Shown piece after piece: positions 1 through 8,078 of a DNA stretch of 64,000 nt. The stretch covers positions 805,526 to 869,525 of the forward strand of contig NZ_JMIT01000001.1 of assembly GCF_000731675.1 (NCBI RefSeq), given 5' to 3'. This DNA is from Pseudomonas capeferrum. Lineage in GTDB: Bacteria > Pseudomonadota > Gammaproteobacteria > Pseudomonadales > Pseudomonadaceae. The first letter of the stretch is position 1; each line of letters starts with the position of its first letter. Both the position numbers and the translations under genes were made by a program. The notes beneath the pieces were generated by a model that was not told where the DNA came from, searched no databases, and saw only the letters and a program-made list of their open reading frames with translations.

Positions 1-1600
1 TGAGCGCGTGCACGACCCAGCGCTGGTAGCCGTTGCTCATGCTATCGAAGCGCCGGTTGAACCAGCCGAAGAAGCCCTTGCGTTCGTGGTGCTCACCTTT
101 GACCAGCGGCTTGAGCAGGGTGGCGCACAGGGCAGGGGTCAGGCTCAGGGCAAGAAACGCCGAGAACAGAATCGACACCGCCATGGACACCGAGAACTGC
201 TGGTAGATCACCCCCACCGAACCTTTCATGAAGGCCATTGGCAGGAACACCGCCACTAGCACCAGGGTGATGCCGACGATCGCCCCGCTGATCTGGCCCA
301 TGGCCTTGCGCGTGGCTTGCTTGGGCGGCAGGCCTTCTTCGGCCATGATCCGCTCGACGTTTTCCACCACCACGATGGCATCGTCGACCAGGATGCCGAT
401 GGCCAGCACCATGCCGAACAGGGTCAGCACGTTGACCGAGAAGCCCATGGCCATCATCACGGCGAAGGTGCCCATCAGTGCCACCGGCACCACCAGTGTC
501 GGGATCAGCGTGTAGCGCAGGTTCTGCAGGAACAGGAACATCACCGCGAACACCAGCAACATGGCCTCGAACAGGGTGTTGATCACCTGCTGGATGGACA
601 CCTTGACGAAGGGCGAGGTGTCGTAAGGGATGTCGTATTTCACCCCCTCCGGGAAGTAGCGCGACAACTCCTGCATTTTCGCCCGCACCAGGTCGGCGGT
701 TTCCATGGCGTTGGCGCCAGGGGCCAACTGCACGCTGAAGGCGGTGGCCGGCTTGCCATTCAGGCGCGTGCCGTACTGGTATTCCTGGGCGCCGATCTCG
801 ACCCGGGCGACATCGCCGATGGTCACGCTGGAGCCGTCCGCGTTGGCGCGCAACACGATGGCCGCGAATTCCTCGGGGGTGCTCAGCTGGCCCTTGACCA
901 GCACGTTGGCGGTGATTTCCTGGGTGCCACGGGCGGGCAGGTCACCAATGCTGCCGGGGGCGACCTGGGCGTTCTGTGCGCTGATGGCGTCGGCTACGTC
1001 GTTAGGCGTGAGGTTGAAGCCGATCAGCTTGCTCGGGTCGATCCAGATCCGCATGGCGCGCTCGGAGCCATACAACTGGGCCTTGCCGACGCCTTTCAGG
1101 CGACGGATTTCGTTCATCACGTTGCGCGCGAGGATATCCGACAGGGCGGTTTCGTCGAGCTTGCCGTCTTCCGAGGTCAGGGTGGCCAGCAGCAGGAAGC
1201 CGGTGGATACCTTTTCCACTTGCAGGCCCTGCTGGGTCACGGGGCGGGGCAGGCGCGACTCGACCACCTTCAGGCGGTTCTGCACATCGACCTGGGCCAG
1301 GTCGGGGTGGGTGCCAGGCTCGAAGGTGGCGGTGATGGTGGCGCTGCCCAGGCTGCTTTGCGACTCGAAATACAACAGGTTGTCGGCACCGTTGAGCTCC
1401 TGCTCGATCAGGCTGACCACGCTTTCGTCCATGGTCGCCGCCGAGGCGCCAGGGTACACGGCATAGATTTCCACCTGTGGCGGGGCCACGTTGGGGTACT
1501 GGGCCACCGGCAACTGCGGGATGGCCAAGGCGCCGGCCAGCAGGATGAACAACGCGACCACCCAGGCGAACACCGGGCGGTCAATGAAGAAATGCGGCAT
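1..1600 (-). CDS. RND multidrug efflux pump, inner-membrane subunit (partial, C-terminus off left edge)
   Basis: This is the proton-driven inner-membrane transporter of a tripartite RND efflux system of the HAE-1 (AcrB/MexB/MexY) family, exporting hydrophobic or amphiphilic compounds from the periplasm or inner membrane. The minus strand reads from an ATG at 1600 (MPHFFIDRPVFAWVVALF...), the standard N-terminus of the family with its first membrane helix. About 533 residues lie in the window, covering the first porter domain and the TM2-TM6 bundle. The TM4 segment GILVDDAIVVVENVE contains the paired aspartates of the proton relay. The reading frame is open at the left edge, so roughly half of a protein of about 1040 residues is missing. 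The adaptor gene ends 11 bases upstream, so the two form one operon. From memory the sequence looks closest to MexY/AdeB-like pumps. The substrate is unknown. Confidence 0.95.
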   Translation of the reverse strand, partial: MPHFFIDRPVFAWVVALFILLAGALAIPQLPVAQYPNVAPPQVEIYAVYPGASAATMDESVVSLIEQELNGADNLLYFESQSSLGSATITATFEPGTHPDLAQVDVQNRLKVVESRLPRPVTQQGLQVEKVSTGFLLLATLTSEDGKLDETALSDILARNVMNEIRRLKGVGKAQLYGSERAMRIWIDPSKLIGFNLTPNDVADAISAQNAQVAPGSIGDLPARGTQEITANVLVKGQLSTPEEFAAIVLRANADGSSVTIGDVARVEIGAQEYQYGTRLNGKPATAFSVQLAPGANAMETADLVRAKMQELSRYFPEGVKYDIPYDTSPFVKVSIQQVINTLFEAMLLVFAVMFLFLQNLRYTLIPTLVVPVALMGTFAVMMAMGFSVNVLTLFGMVLAIGILVDDAIVVVENVERIMAEEGLPPKQATRKAMGQISGAIVGITLVLVAVFLPMAFMKGSVGVIYQQFSVSMAVSILFSAFLALSLTPALCATLLKPLVKGEHHERKGFFGWFNRRFDSMSNGYQRWVVHAL

Positions 1601-1611
1601 GGGTCAGCCCC

Positions 1612-2799
1612 TCACTGGCTGTTGTGCTGTGCGATGGGCGGCGCGCCGGGCGCTGTGCCCTGGCTCGCTTCGACCTGCACCTGGTCGCCGGCCTTGACGT
1701 GCTGCAGGCCTTCGATAACCACTTGTTCACCGGGCGCCAAGCCTTCGCTGACGACCCAGCGGTCGCCCTGGGCATTGCCCAGCACCACCTGACGGTCGCT
1801 GATGCGGGCCTGCGGGTCGACCACCAGCACTTTCGGCACGCCGGCGCTGTCACGCAGGATGGCGCGCTGCGGCACGCTGAGGCCTTTGGGCTGCACCGCC
1901 TGCTCCAGGCGCACGCGCACGTAGCTACCTGGCAGCAGGTCGAGGTCCGGGTTGGGGAACTCGCTGCGCAGGGTGATCTGGTTGGTGCTCGGGTCGACGC
2001 TGATGTCGGAGAACAGCAACTTGCCGGGCAACGGGTAGGCGCTGCCATCGTCCTGGATCAGGGTGGCGCGGGCCTGGCCGTCGCCGACCTGCTGCAGCTC
2101 GCCGGCACGCAGGGCACGGCGCAGGGCGTTGAGCTCGCGGGTCGACTGGGTGACGTCGGCGTGAATCGGGTCCAGTTGCTGGATGGTGGCCAGGGGCGTG
2201 CTCTCGTTTTGCCCAACCAGTGCACCTTCGGTCACCAGCGCACGGCCGATTCGCCCAGAGATCGGCGCGGTTACCGTGGCATAACCCAGGTTCAGGCGGG
2301 CGCGCTCCAGGGCGGCCTTGGCTTCGGACACTTCGGCGTCGGCCTGCAGGAAGCTGGCCCGGGCATTGTCGTATTCCTGGCGGCTCACGGCCTTTTCGTC
2401 GACCAGCTCGCGGTAGCGTTGCTCTTGCAGGCGCGCTTGATACAGGTTGGCCTGGGCCTTGGCCAGGGTGGCGCGGGCGCTGTCGTGGTCGGCCTTGAAC
2501 GGCGCCGGGTCGATCAGAAACAGCACGTCGCCTTGCTTGACGTCGCTGCCTTCACGGTACACCCGCTTGAGCACCACGCCGGCCACCCGCGCGCGCACTT
2601 CGGCAGTGCGCGGGGCGAGGATCCGGCCGCTGAGTTCGCTGCTGATGGCCAGTGGCTGCAATTGCAGGGTTTCCACGCGGACGTGGGGGGCGGGGGTTTT
2701 TTCTTCCTGCTCGTTGCTGTCGCCACAGCCGGCCAGGGAGATGCTCAGAAACGCCAGTAGCGCCACGGGGCGCAGGCGAGGAATACGGGTAATAAGCAT
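1612..2799 (-). CDS. RND efflux periplasmic adaptor lipoprotein (membrane fusion protein)
   Basis: This 395-aa adaptor bridges the inner-membrane RND pump and an outer-membrane channel. The N-terminus carries a lipoprotein signal with lipobox LAGC (Cys25), predicting a lipid-anchored periplasmic protein. A barrel-sandwich (lipoyl-like) half, an alpha-helical hairpin at about residues 95-165 and the second lipoyl half (TVTAPISGRIG) follow in family order, and then the beta-barrel and membrane-proximal domains. It is the first gene of the efflux operon and is followed after 11 bases by the pump. It is divergent from the response regulator at 3012, so local two-component control of the pump is a reasonable inference. 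No outer-membrane factor is seen next to it. The OprM-type gene at 62.7 kb is far away and belongs to another operon. Confidence 0.95.
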   Translation of the reverse strand: MLITRIPRLRPVALLAFLSISLAGCGDSNEQEEKTPAPHVRVETLQLQPLAISSELSGRILAPRTAEVRARVAGVVLKRVYREGSDVKQGDVLFLIDPAPFKADHDSARATLAKAQANLYQARLQEQRYRELVDEKAVSRQEYDNARASFLQADAEVSEAKAALERARLNLGYATVTAPISGRIGRALVTEGALVGQNESTPLATIQQLDPIHADVTQSTRELNALRRALRAGELQQVGDGQARATLIQDDGSAYPLPGKLLFSDISVDPSTNQITLRSEFPNPDLDLLPGSYVRVRLEQAVQPKGLSVPQRAILRDSAGVPKVLVVDPQARISDRQVVLGNAQGDRWVVSEGLAPGEQVVIEGLQHVKAGDQVQVEASQGTAPGAPPIAQHNSQ

Positions 2800-2874
2800 A
2801 CGGATCTTCCGATGATGACCGTGCGTATGCTAAGGCAGACGGCGTTCCGGTGCCTGTTAATACCTGTAGGACGT

Positions 2875-2894
2875 GTGTGAAAAAGTGTGAAGAA
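2875..2894. promoter_or_regulatory. Tandem 10-bp direct repeat between efflux operon and response regulator
   Basis: GTGTGAAAAA is followed at once by GTGTGAAGAA, two 7-bp identical cores exactly one helical turn apart, in the 212-bp divergent region. OmpR/RstA-type regulators bind direct repeats with 10-11 bp phasing, so this is a candidate operator for the adjacent regulator. This is an inference from spacing only. Confidence 0.35.
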
Positions 2895-3011
2895 AAATCC
2901 TGTCGCTATAGGGGATTCTATATTCTGCCTGTAACCCTGTGTGCTGGACCCTTCGCCGGTAAGCCCGCGAAGAGGCCGGCGACGTCTTCACTGAACGCTA
3001 CCCAAACGCCT

Positions 3012-3713
3012 ATGCCGAATATTCTCCTGGTCGAGGACGACAGCGCTCTGTCCGAACTGATCGCCAGCTACCTGCAACGCAACGACTTTCATGTCCGGGT
3101 GATCGCCCGCGGCGATCATGTGCTGGAGGCCTTGCGCCAGGACAAACCCGACCTGGTCATCCTCGATCTGATGCTGCCAGGTATCGATGGCCTGCAGGTG
3201 TGCCGCCTGCTGCGCCAGGAATCGCAGAGCCTGCCGATCCTGATGCTGACGGCCCGCGACGACAGCCACGACCAGGTGCTGGGCCTGGAGATGGGCGCCG
3301 ACGACTACGTGACCAAACCGTGCGAGCCCCGTGTGCTGCTGGCGCGTGTACGGACCTTGCTGCGCCGCAGCGGCGTTCACGAGCCGCGCCTGGACAGCGA
3401 GCAGATCCTGGTCGGCTGCTTGCGCATCGACCTGGCCGAGCGCCTGGTCAGCTGGCGCGGTGAAGAAGTGGAGCTTTCCAGCGGCGAATACAACCTGTTG
3501 GTGGTGCTGGCGCGCAATGCCGGTGAAGTGCTCAGCCGCGACCGCATCCTCCAGCAATTGCGCGGCATCGAGTTCAACGGCACCGACCGCTCGGTGGATG
3601 TCGCCATTTCCAAGCTGCGCCGCAAGTTCGACGACAGCGCTGGCGAGGCCCGCAAGATCAAGACCGTGTGGGGCAAAGGTTACCTGTTCAGCCGCGTCGA
3701 GTGGGAGTGCTGA
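3012..3713 (+). CDS. OmpR/RstA-family response regulator
   Basis: This is a 233-aa two-component transcription regulator. The receiver domain (about residues 1-120) shows the acidic pair EDD at 8-10, the phospho-acceptor Asp52 in LVILDLMLPG, and the Thr (MLTAR) and Lys (VTKP) switch residues. A winged-helix effector domain (about 130-230) ends with the typical sequence VWGKGYLFS. The reading frame is open further upstream (to 2850), but the ATG at 3012 begins the family N-terminus MPNILLVEDD, so I place the start there although no good Shine-Dalgarno is visible. It is followed after 6 bases by its kinase and is divergent from the RND efflux operon, which is its most likely target. It most resembles RstA among E. 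coli regulators. Confidence 0.93.
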   Translation: MPNILLVEDDSALSELIASYLQRNDFHVRVIARGDHVLEALRQDKPDLVILDLMLPGIDGLQVCRLLRQESQSLPILMLTARDDSHDQVLGLEMGADDYVTKPCEPRVLLARVRTLLRRSGVHEPRLDSEQILVGCLRIDLAERLVSWRGEEVELSSGEYNLLVVLARNAGEVLSRDRILQQLRGIEFNGTDRSVDVAISKLRRKFDDSAGEARKIKTVWGKGYLFSRVEWEC

Positions 3714-3719
3714 CCGAGT

Positions 3720-5021
3720 ATGCTGAAGATCCTGGTGCGCCTCTACCTGGTGATCATCGTCGCCTACGCCGGTGCGCTGCTGTTCATCCCCGACACTATC
3801 GTCGGGCTGTTCCATGATCGCTTCATGGCCTACAACCTGGACCAGGCCAAAGGCGTGCAGTCGCTGATCGTGCGCCAGTTCCAGCAAGCCCCGCGCGAGC
3901 GCTGGCCAGCGGTGGAGCAAGACCTGGCAGACGCCTTCGCACCGCTCGAAATCAAGCTGCTGCGCAGGGACCAGGCCGAGCTGAGCGAGGATGAACAGGC
4001 GCGCCTGGAGCACGGGTCGTACGCCGTGCGCATCGCCGACTGGGGCTATTACGAGACGGTGCTGGCACCGCTCGACAAGGACTGGTTGGTGCGCCTGCAT
4101 GCACCCCCGGACCCACTGGACATCAACGTGCTGTCGTGGGGCGTCACCGTGTTGATCGGCGCGGCCATGCTCGGTTGCCTGCTGCTGTGGGTATGGCCGC
4201 ACTGGCGCGACCTGGAGCGGCTCAAAGAGACCGCCCGGCGCCTGGGCCAGGGGCAGATGGCGGAACGCACGCACATCTCGCCGCACTCGAACATCGGCGA
4301 ACTGGCCGGGGTGTTCGACACCATGGCCAGCGACCTGGAGCGCCACGTCAACCAGCAGCGCGAGCTGCTCAATGCGGTATCCCATGAGCTGCGCACACCG
4401 CTGACTCGCCTGGACTTCGGCCTTGTGCTGCTGTTCGACGAGGTGCCGCCCACCAGCCGCAAGCGCCTGCTGGAGCTGGTTGGGCACGTGCGTGAGCTGG
4501 ACGAATTGGTGCTCGAGCTACTGTCCTACAGCCGCCTGTACAACGCCGACCAGGCCCGTGAGCGGGTCGAGGTGTCGTTGCTGGAGCTGGTCGACAGTGT
4601 GCTTGGCGGCTTTGCCGAAGAGCTCGACAGCCGCGGCATCCAGTGGGAAGTGCGTGCCGAGCGTGAGCTGCCGCGGTTCGTGCTCGACCCACGGCTGACA
4701 GCCCGGGCGGTGCAGAACCTGGTGCGCAATGCGATGCGTTATTGCGACGAAAACCTGTTGTTGAGGTTGCGGCTTGAAGAGGACGGCGCTTGCCTGCTGA
4801 CGGTCGAGGACGACGGGATCGGCATTCCGGTTGAAGAACGTGAGCGGATCTTCCAGCCGTTCTATCGCCTGGACCGTAGCCGTGACCGCAATACCGGTGG
4901 TTTCGGCCTGGGGCTGGCGATCAGCCGGAGGGCCATCGAAGGGCAGGGCGGCACGTTGACGGTGGCGCAGTCTGCGCTGGGCGGGGCGCAGTTCAGGATT
5001 CGCCTGCCTGCGGGTGGGTAG
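3720..5021 (+). CDS. Sensor histidine kinase (RstB-like), partner of the upstream regulator
   Basis: This 433-aa inner-membrane sensor kinase has an N-terminal helix (about residues 5-25), a periplasmic sensor region of about 110 residues, and a second helix (about 140-160). A HAMP segment follows, then the phospho-acceptor helix with His222 in NAVSHELRTPLTR and a HATPase domain with N box (NLVRNAMRY), G1 (VEDDGIGIP) and G2 (GFGLGLAISRR). All catalytic motifs are intact. It lies 6 bases after the response regulator, so they are co-transcribed. Its 3' end overlaps the 3' end of the GGDEF gene on the other strand by 29 bases. The short periplasmic region and overall architecture are RstB-like. 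The stimulus is unknown. Confidence 0.93.
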   Translation: MLKILVRLYLVIIVAYAGALLFIPDTIVGLFHDRFMAYNLDQAKGVQSLIVRQFQQAPRERWPAVEQDLADAFAPLEIKLLRRDQAELSEDEQARLEHGSYAVRIADWGYYETVLAPLDKDWLVRLHAPPDPLDINVLSWGVTVLIGAAMLGCLLLWVWPHWRDLERLKETARRLGQGQMAERTHISPHSNIGELAGVFDTMASDLERHVNQQRELLNAVSHELRTPLTRLDFGLVLLFDEVPPTSRKRLLELVGHVRELDELVLELLSYSRLYNADQARERVEVSLLELVDSVLGGFAEELDSRGIQWEVRAERELPRFVLDPRLTARAVQNLVRNAMRYCDENLLLRLRLEEDGACLLTVEDDGIGIPVEERERIFQPFYRLDRSRDRNTGGFGLGLAISRRAIEGQGGTLTVAQSALGGAQFRIRLPAGG

Positions 5022-5595
5022 GTTCGCTCTGCTGGGCAGTCCACAGCACGAAGCGATCTTTACCGTTGTGCTTGGCCTCATATAACGCCTGATCCGCCTT
5101 GACCAGCGCCCTGGTCAAGGTACCTGCAGGGTCCACCCGGGCCAGCCCGATGCTGATCGTCACCGGATGCGCCCCCCGGTCTTCACGTACACGCCTGCAC
5201 AACGCCGCAACCTGTCGATCGGCAGCCGGCTGATCCAGCCCATGGAAGAAGATTACGAACTCCTCGCCGCCGAGCCTGGCGAATTCATGGCCTACGATTG
5301 ACGCCTTGATGTGCTGAGCCACGCGCTTGAGCACCTCATCGCCAACATCATGCCCAAACCGGTCGTTGACCTGCTTGAAGTTGTCGATGTCGTAAGCCTG
5401 GTCGAGCAGCACCTTGGACATATAAAAGTTGTGCAGCTTGGCCTGGCGGATACGCAGGTAGCTGTAGATGACCAGGCCGCTGATGAACAGCGCGTAGCTG
5501 ATCAGCATGGCGGCTACCAGGTCTTGCAGGTCGATGTTGGTGCCGTAGAACGGTCTGAGGAGGGTCCAGGTGGTGGCCATGGCGCAGTTGAGCAT
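4993..5595 (-). CDS. Membrane-bound GGDEF protein with an incomplete catalytic domain
   Basis: This is a 200-aa protein with one N-terminal membrane helix (about residues 20-40) and a diguanylate cyclase-type domain. The start at 5595 has a good AAGGAG seven bases upstream. Motifs present are DIDNFKQVNDRFGHDVGD and the signature loop RLGGEEF, which would normally predict cyclic-di-GMP synthesis. However, the first part of the GGDEF fold is absent: the sequence passes directly from VLLDQA to YDIDNFK, with no LTGLxNRR motif and about 30-40 residues missing. The frame is continuous, so this looks like an in-frame deletion rather than a frameshift. The protein may be catalytically dead, or a regulatory or decaying remnant. 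No other sensor domain is visible. Confidence 0.8.
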   Translation of the reverse strand: MLNCAMATTWTLLRPFYGTNIDLQDLVAAMLISYALFISGLVIYSYLRIRQAKLHNFYMSKVLLDQAYDIDNFKQVNDRFGHDVGDEVLKRVAQHIKASIVGHEFARLGGEEFVIFFHGLDQPAADRQVAALCRRVREDRGAHPVTISIGLARVDPAGTLTRALVKADQALYEAKHNGKDRFVLWTAQQSEPTHPQAGES

Positions 5596-5854
5596 CGGTG
5601 AGCTCCTTTGAGGCATGCAGGCTCATGCGTGGTCCTCGTACGGCTCTCTGGACGAAGGTGCATGACGTGTCGCTGCGTGCACGGCATTTGTACAAGCAGC
5701 CCAATACAGGGTTGTCCAATACGTGCTGGGCAGGCCACAGCGGCGCACAGTGCGGTCGAGCCTTTTATTGAACGGTTAGTCAGATATGAATTTCAGCCTT
5801 TTTCTTGTGGGCCACATCTTGTAGCTTGGTAGGTCGTTTTTCAGGGAGCTGAAC

Positions 5855-6286
5855 ATGCAAGGCAAGGCACGCAAAATCGTCCAGGCCATCCTCTACGAAG
5901 CCATCGCCGTGGCCTGCGTGGCCCCAGCGCTGGAACTGGCGTTTGCTGCCGGTATGGCCCAATCGGCCGCGCTGTCGGTGCTCATGTCGGGCATTGCCAT
6001 GAGCTGGAACATGGCCTTCAACTGGGCGTTCGAGCGCTGGGAGGCGCGTCAGCAGCAGCGTAAGCGCACCTTCATGCGCCGGGTCTTGCATGCCTTGGGT
6101 TTTGAAGGCGGGCTGGTGGTGATTCTGCTGCCGCTGGTGGCGTGGTGGCTGGATGTGAGCCTGTGGGCGGCGTTTCTGACCAACCTGGCGTTGTTCGTGT
6201 TCTTCTTCGTCTATGCCTTCGTGTTCCAGTGGGGCTTCGACAAGGTCTTCGATGTGCCGCTTTCGGCGCAGCAGGCAAAGTGTTGA
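5855..6286 (+). CDS. PACE-family (AceI-like) biocide efflux membrane protein
   Basis: This 143-aa protein has four predicted membrane helices forming two tandem bacterial transmembrane-pair units, the architecture of the proteobacterial antimicrobial compound efflux (PACE) family. Characterised members such as AceI export chlorhexidine and some short diamines. A glutamate in the first helix (ILYEAIAV, Glu15) matches the essential acidic residue of the family. The fold units start at about residues 5 and 72, each with an aromatic-rich second helix (WNMAFNWAFERWE; VFFFVYAFVFQWGFD). The ATG has GGGAG upstream. It stands alone, and its stop codon overlaps the -35 element proposed for the ilvA leader. 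The substrate is not deducible. Confidence 0.85.
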   Translation: MQGKARKIVQAILYEAIAVACVAPALELAFAAGMAQSAALSVLMSGIAMSWNMAFNWAFERWEARQQQRKRTFMRRVLHALGFEGGLVVILLPLVAWWLDVSLWAAFLTNLALFVFFFVYAFVFQWGFDKVFDVPLSAQQAKC

Positions 6287-6310
6287 CTTGCTGCCATGCG
6301 GCGGGATAAG
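6283..6310 (+). promoter_or_regulatory. Candidate sigma-70 promoter of the ilvA leader
   Basis: TTGACT (6283-6288) and GATAAG (6305-6310) are separated by 16 bases. The -35 box overlaps the stop codon of the upstream PACE gene. Transcription would begin near 6317, only a few bases before the leader-peptide ATG at 6321, so the leader mRNA would be almost leaderless. This is inferred from pattern only. Confidence 0.5.
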
Positions 6311-6320
6311 TTCTTACCCC

Positions 6321-6383
6321 ATGAACACATTCCCGCACGTGAACGCCATTATTATTACCGCCATTATCAGTTTGGCGGGCTAG
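6321..6383 (+). CDS. Ile/Thr-rich leader peptide upstream of threonine ammonia-lyase
   Basis: A 20-codon reading frame starts at ATG 6321 and ends at TAG 6381-6383. It encodes MNTFPHVNAIIITAIISLAG: five isoleucine codons, four of them ATT, within an eight-codon stretch, plus two threonine codons. A factor-independent terminator follows 15 bases later, and the gene after it makes threonine ammonia-lyase, the committed enzyme of isoleucine synthesis. The composition matches regulatory leader peptides of amino-acid attenuators, in which ribosome stalling on scarce charged tRNA-Ile lets transcription continue. There is little Shine-Dalgarno sequence, consistent with a start close to the mRNA 5' end. 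The function is inferred, but the combination of codons, position and terminator is strong. Confidence 0.75.
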   Translation: MNTFPHVNAIIITAIISLAG

Positions 6384-6398
6384 CGCGTACGTGCACCT

Positions 6399-6422
6399 AA
6401 CCCGCCCTGGAGGCGGGTTTTT
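6399..6422 (+). terminator. Attenuator terminator before ilvA, with competing antiterminator
   Basis: The stem AACCCGCC (6399-6406) / GGCGGGTT (6412-6419) has a 5-base loop and runs into a T tract (6418-6422), a classic intrinsic terminator placed between the leader peptide and the structural gene. The upstream GGCGGG (6374-6379), inside the last leader codons, is identical to the 3' arm and could pair with CCCGCC (6401-6406) as antiterminator. A ribosome that finishes the leader at 6383 would cover 6374-6379 and allow termination. A ribosome stalled on the Ile codons would leave it free. Confidence 0.75.
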
Positions 6423-6467
6423 ACTCTCTGACTCCTGGGCACCGTGAAAACAGCCAAGGAGTCATCG

Positions 6468-8030
6468 ATGACCAGCTTCAGCGCCAACCTGCGTACCCCG
6501 CCCACGCCCCAGCAGCTACTCTCGGAGCAGGTGCGGCGCATTCTCTCAGCGCCCGTCTACGACCTGGCCATCGAAACACCGCTGCAGCCAGCGCCAGCGC
6601 TGTCTGCCAGCCTTGGCAACCAGGTGTTGCTCAAGCGTGAAGACCTGCAACCCACGTTCTCGTTCAAGATCCGCGGTGCCTACACGCGGCTGTCGCGTCT
6701 GACAGCGGCCCAGCGTGAACGCGGGGTGATCACCGCGTCGGCGGGCAACCACGCCCAGGGCGTCGCCCTGGCAGCTTCGCACCTGGGCCTGAAAGCCACC
6801 ATCGTCATGCCAACCACCACACCTTCGCTGAAGGTCGAAGGGGTGCGTTCGCGGGGTGGCCACGTGGTGCAGTACGGTGAGAGCTTCCCCCACGCACTGG
6901 CCCATGCCCTGCAGCTGGCCGAGCAAGAGGGCGCTACCTTCGTGCCACCCTTCGATGACCCGGACGTGATCGCCGGGCAAGGTACGGTGGCCATGGAGAT
7001 CCTGCGCCAGCACCCGGGTGATCTGCATGCGATCTTCGTCCCGGTGGGCGGTGGCGGGTTGGTGGCGGGCATTGCCGCCTACGTGAAATACCTGCGGCCC
7101 GAGGTCAAGGTGATCGGCGTCGAGCCGGAAGACTCCAACTGCCTGCAGGCTGCGCTGGCCGCAGGCGAACGGGTGATCCTGCCCCAGGTCGGCACGTTTG
7201 CCGATGGTGTGGCGGTGGCGCAGATCGGTGCCCATTGCTTCGAGCTGTGCCGGCACTTCGTCGATGAGGTGGTGACCGTCAACAGCGATGAGCTGTGCGC
7301 GGCGATCAAGGACATCTACGACGACACCCGCTCGATCACCGAGCCTTCCGGTGCCCTGGCCGTGGCCGGTATCAAGAAGTATGTGGCCCGCGAGGGTGTG
7401 CAGGGGCAGACCCTGGTCGCCATCGACTCCGGCGCCAACGTCAATTTCGACCGCCTGCGGCATGTGGCCGAGCGGGCAGAACTGGGCGAGCAGCGCGAGG
7501 CGATCATCGCCGTGACCATCCCCGAGCAACCGGGCAGCTTCCGCGCCTTCTGCCAGGCACTGGGCAAACGCCAGATCACCGAGTTCAACTACCGCTACTA
7601 CCCGGGCAAGGAAGCGCGTCTGTTTGTCGGGGTGCAGACCCACCCGCTGCACGACCCACGTGAAAAGCTGCTGGCCAGCCTCGCCGAGCAGGGTTACAGC
7701 GTACTCGACCTGACCGACAACGAACTGGCCAAGCTGCATGTGCGCCACACCGTGGGCGGGCATGCCGCGCCTGGGGCGGATGAGCGTGTGCTGCGCTTCG
7801 AGTTCCCGGAGCGGCCAGGTGCGCTGCTGGGCTTCCTGGAGCGGTTGGGCAAACGTTGGAACATCAGCCTGTTCCATTACCGCAACCATGGCGCCGCAGA
7901 AGCGCGGGTATTTGCTGCACTTGAAGTGCCGGCCGATGAGCAGGCGAGGTTGCCCCAGGCATTGGACGAGATGGGGTATCGCTATTGGGACGAGACCGAG
8001 AACCCGGCTTACCAGCTGTTTCTTGGTTGA
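6468..8030 (+). CDS. ilvA: Threonine ammonia-lyase, biosynthetic (threonine dehydratase)
   Basis: This 520-aa PLP enzyme converts L-threonine to 2-oxobutanoate and ammonia, the first step toward isoleucine. The start is the ATG at 6468, with AAGGAG seven bases upstream; a GTG at 6444 is in frame but has no such signal. The catalytic half shows the PLP lysine in FSFKIRGAY (Lys67), the substrate loop SAGNHAQGVA and the phosphate-binding glycine loop VGGGGLVAG. The C-terminal third holds two ACT-like regulatory repeats (AVTIPEQPGSFRAF and FEFPERPGALLGF), which in the family bind isoleucine and valine for feedback control. The full length fits the long biosynthetic type. It lies behind a leader peptide and attenuator and is followed by a strong hairpin. 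Confidence 0.95.
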   Translation: MTSFSANLRTPPTPQQLLSEQVRRILSAPVYDLAIETPLQPAPALSASLGNQVLLKREDLQPTFSFKIRGAYTRLSRLTAAQRERGVITASAGNHAQGVALAASHLGLKATIVMPTTTPSLKVEGVRSRGGHVVQYGESFPHALAHALQLAEQEGATFVPPFDDPDVIAGQGTVAMEILRQHPGDLHAIFVPVGGGGLVAGIAAYVKYLRPEVKVIGVEPEDSNCLQAALAAGERVILPQVGTFADGVAVAQIGAHCFELCRHFVDEVVTVNSDELCAAIKDIYDDTRSITEPSGALAVAGIKKYVAREGVQGQTLVAIDSGANVNFDRLRHVAERAELGEQREAIIAVTIPEQPGSFRAFCQALGKRQITEFNYRYYPGKEARLFVGVQTHPLHDPREKLLASLAEQGYSVLDLTDNELAKLHVRHTVGGHAAPGADERVLRFEFPERPGALLGFLERLGKRWNISLFHYRNHGAAEARVFAALEVPADEQARLPQALDEMGYRYWDETENPAYQLFLG

Positions 8031-8041
8031 TCTGAGTACAA

Positions 8042-8075
8042 CCTCAGGTGTTGGACGCACATCCAACACCTGAGG
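8042..8075. terminator. Bidirectional hairpin between ilvA and the convergent gene
   Basis: A perfect 14-bp stem, CCTCAGGTGTTGGA (8042-8055) / TCCAACACCTGAGG (8062-8075), with a 6-base loop, lies between two convergent stop codons. The T tract on the plus strand is short (GTTTC). Its position suggests termination for both genes. Confidence 0.75.
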
Positions 8076-8078
8076 GTT

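Noticed and set aside
317..1792. Long plus-strand reading frame opposite the RND pump
   Set aside because: Its translation is rich in His, Gln and Gly with no family pattern. It is the antisense shadow of the pump and adaptor genes, which have full motifs on the minus strand.
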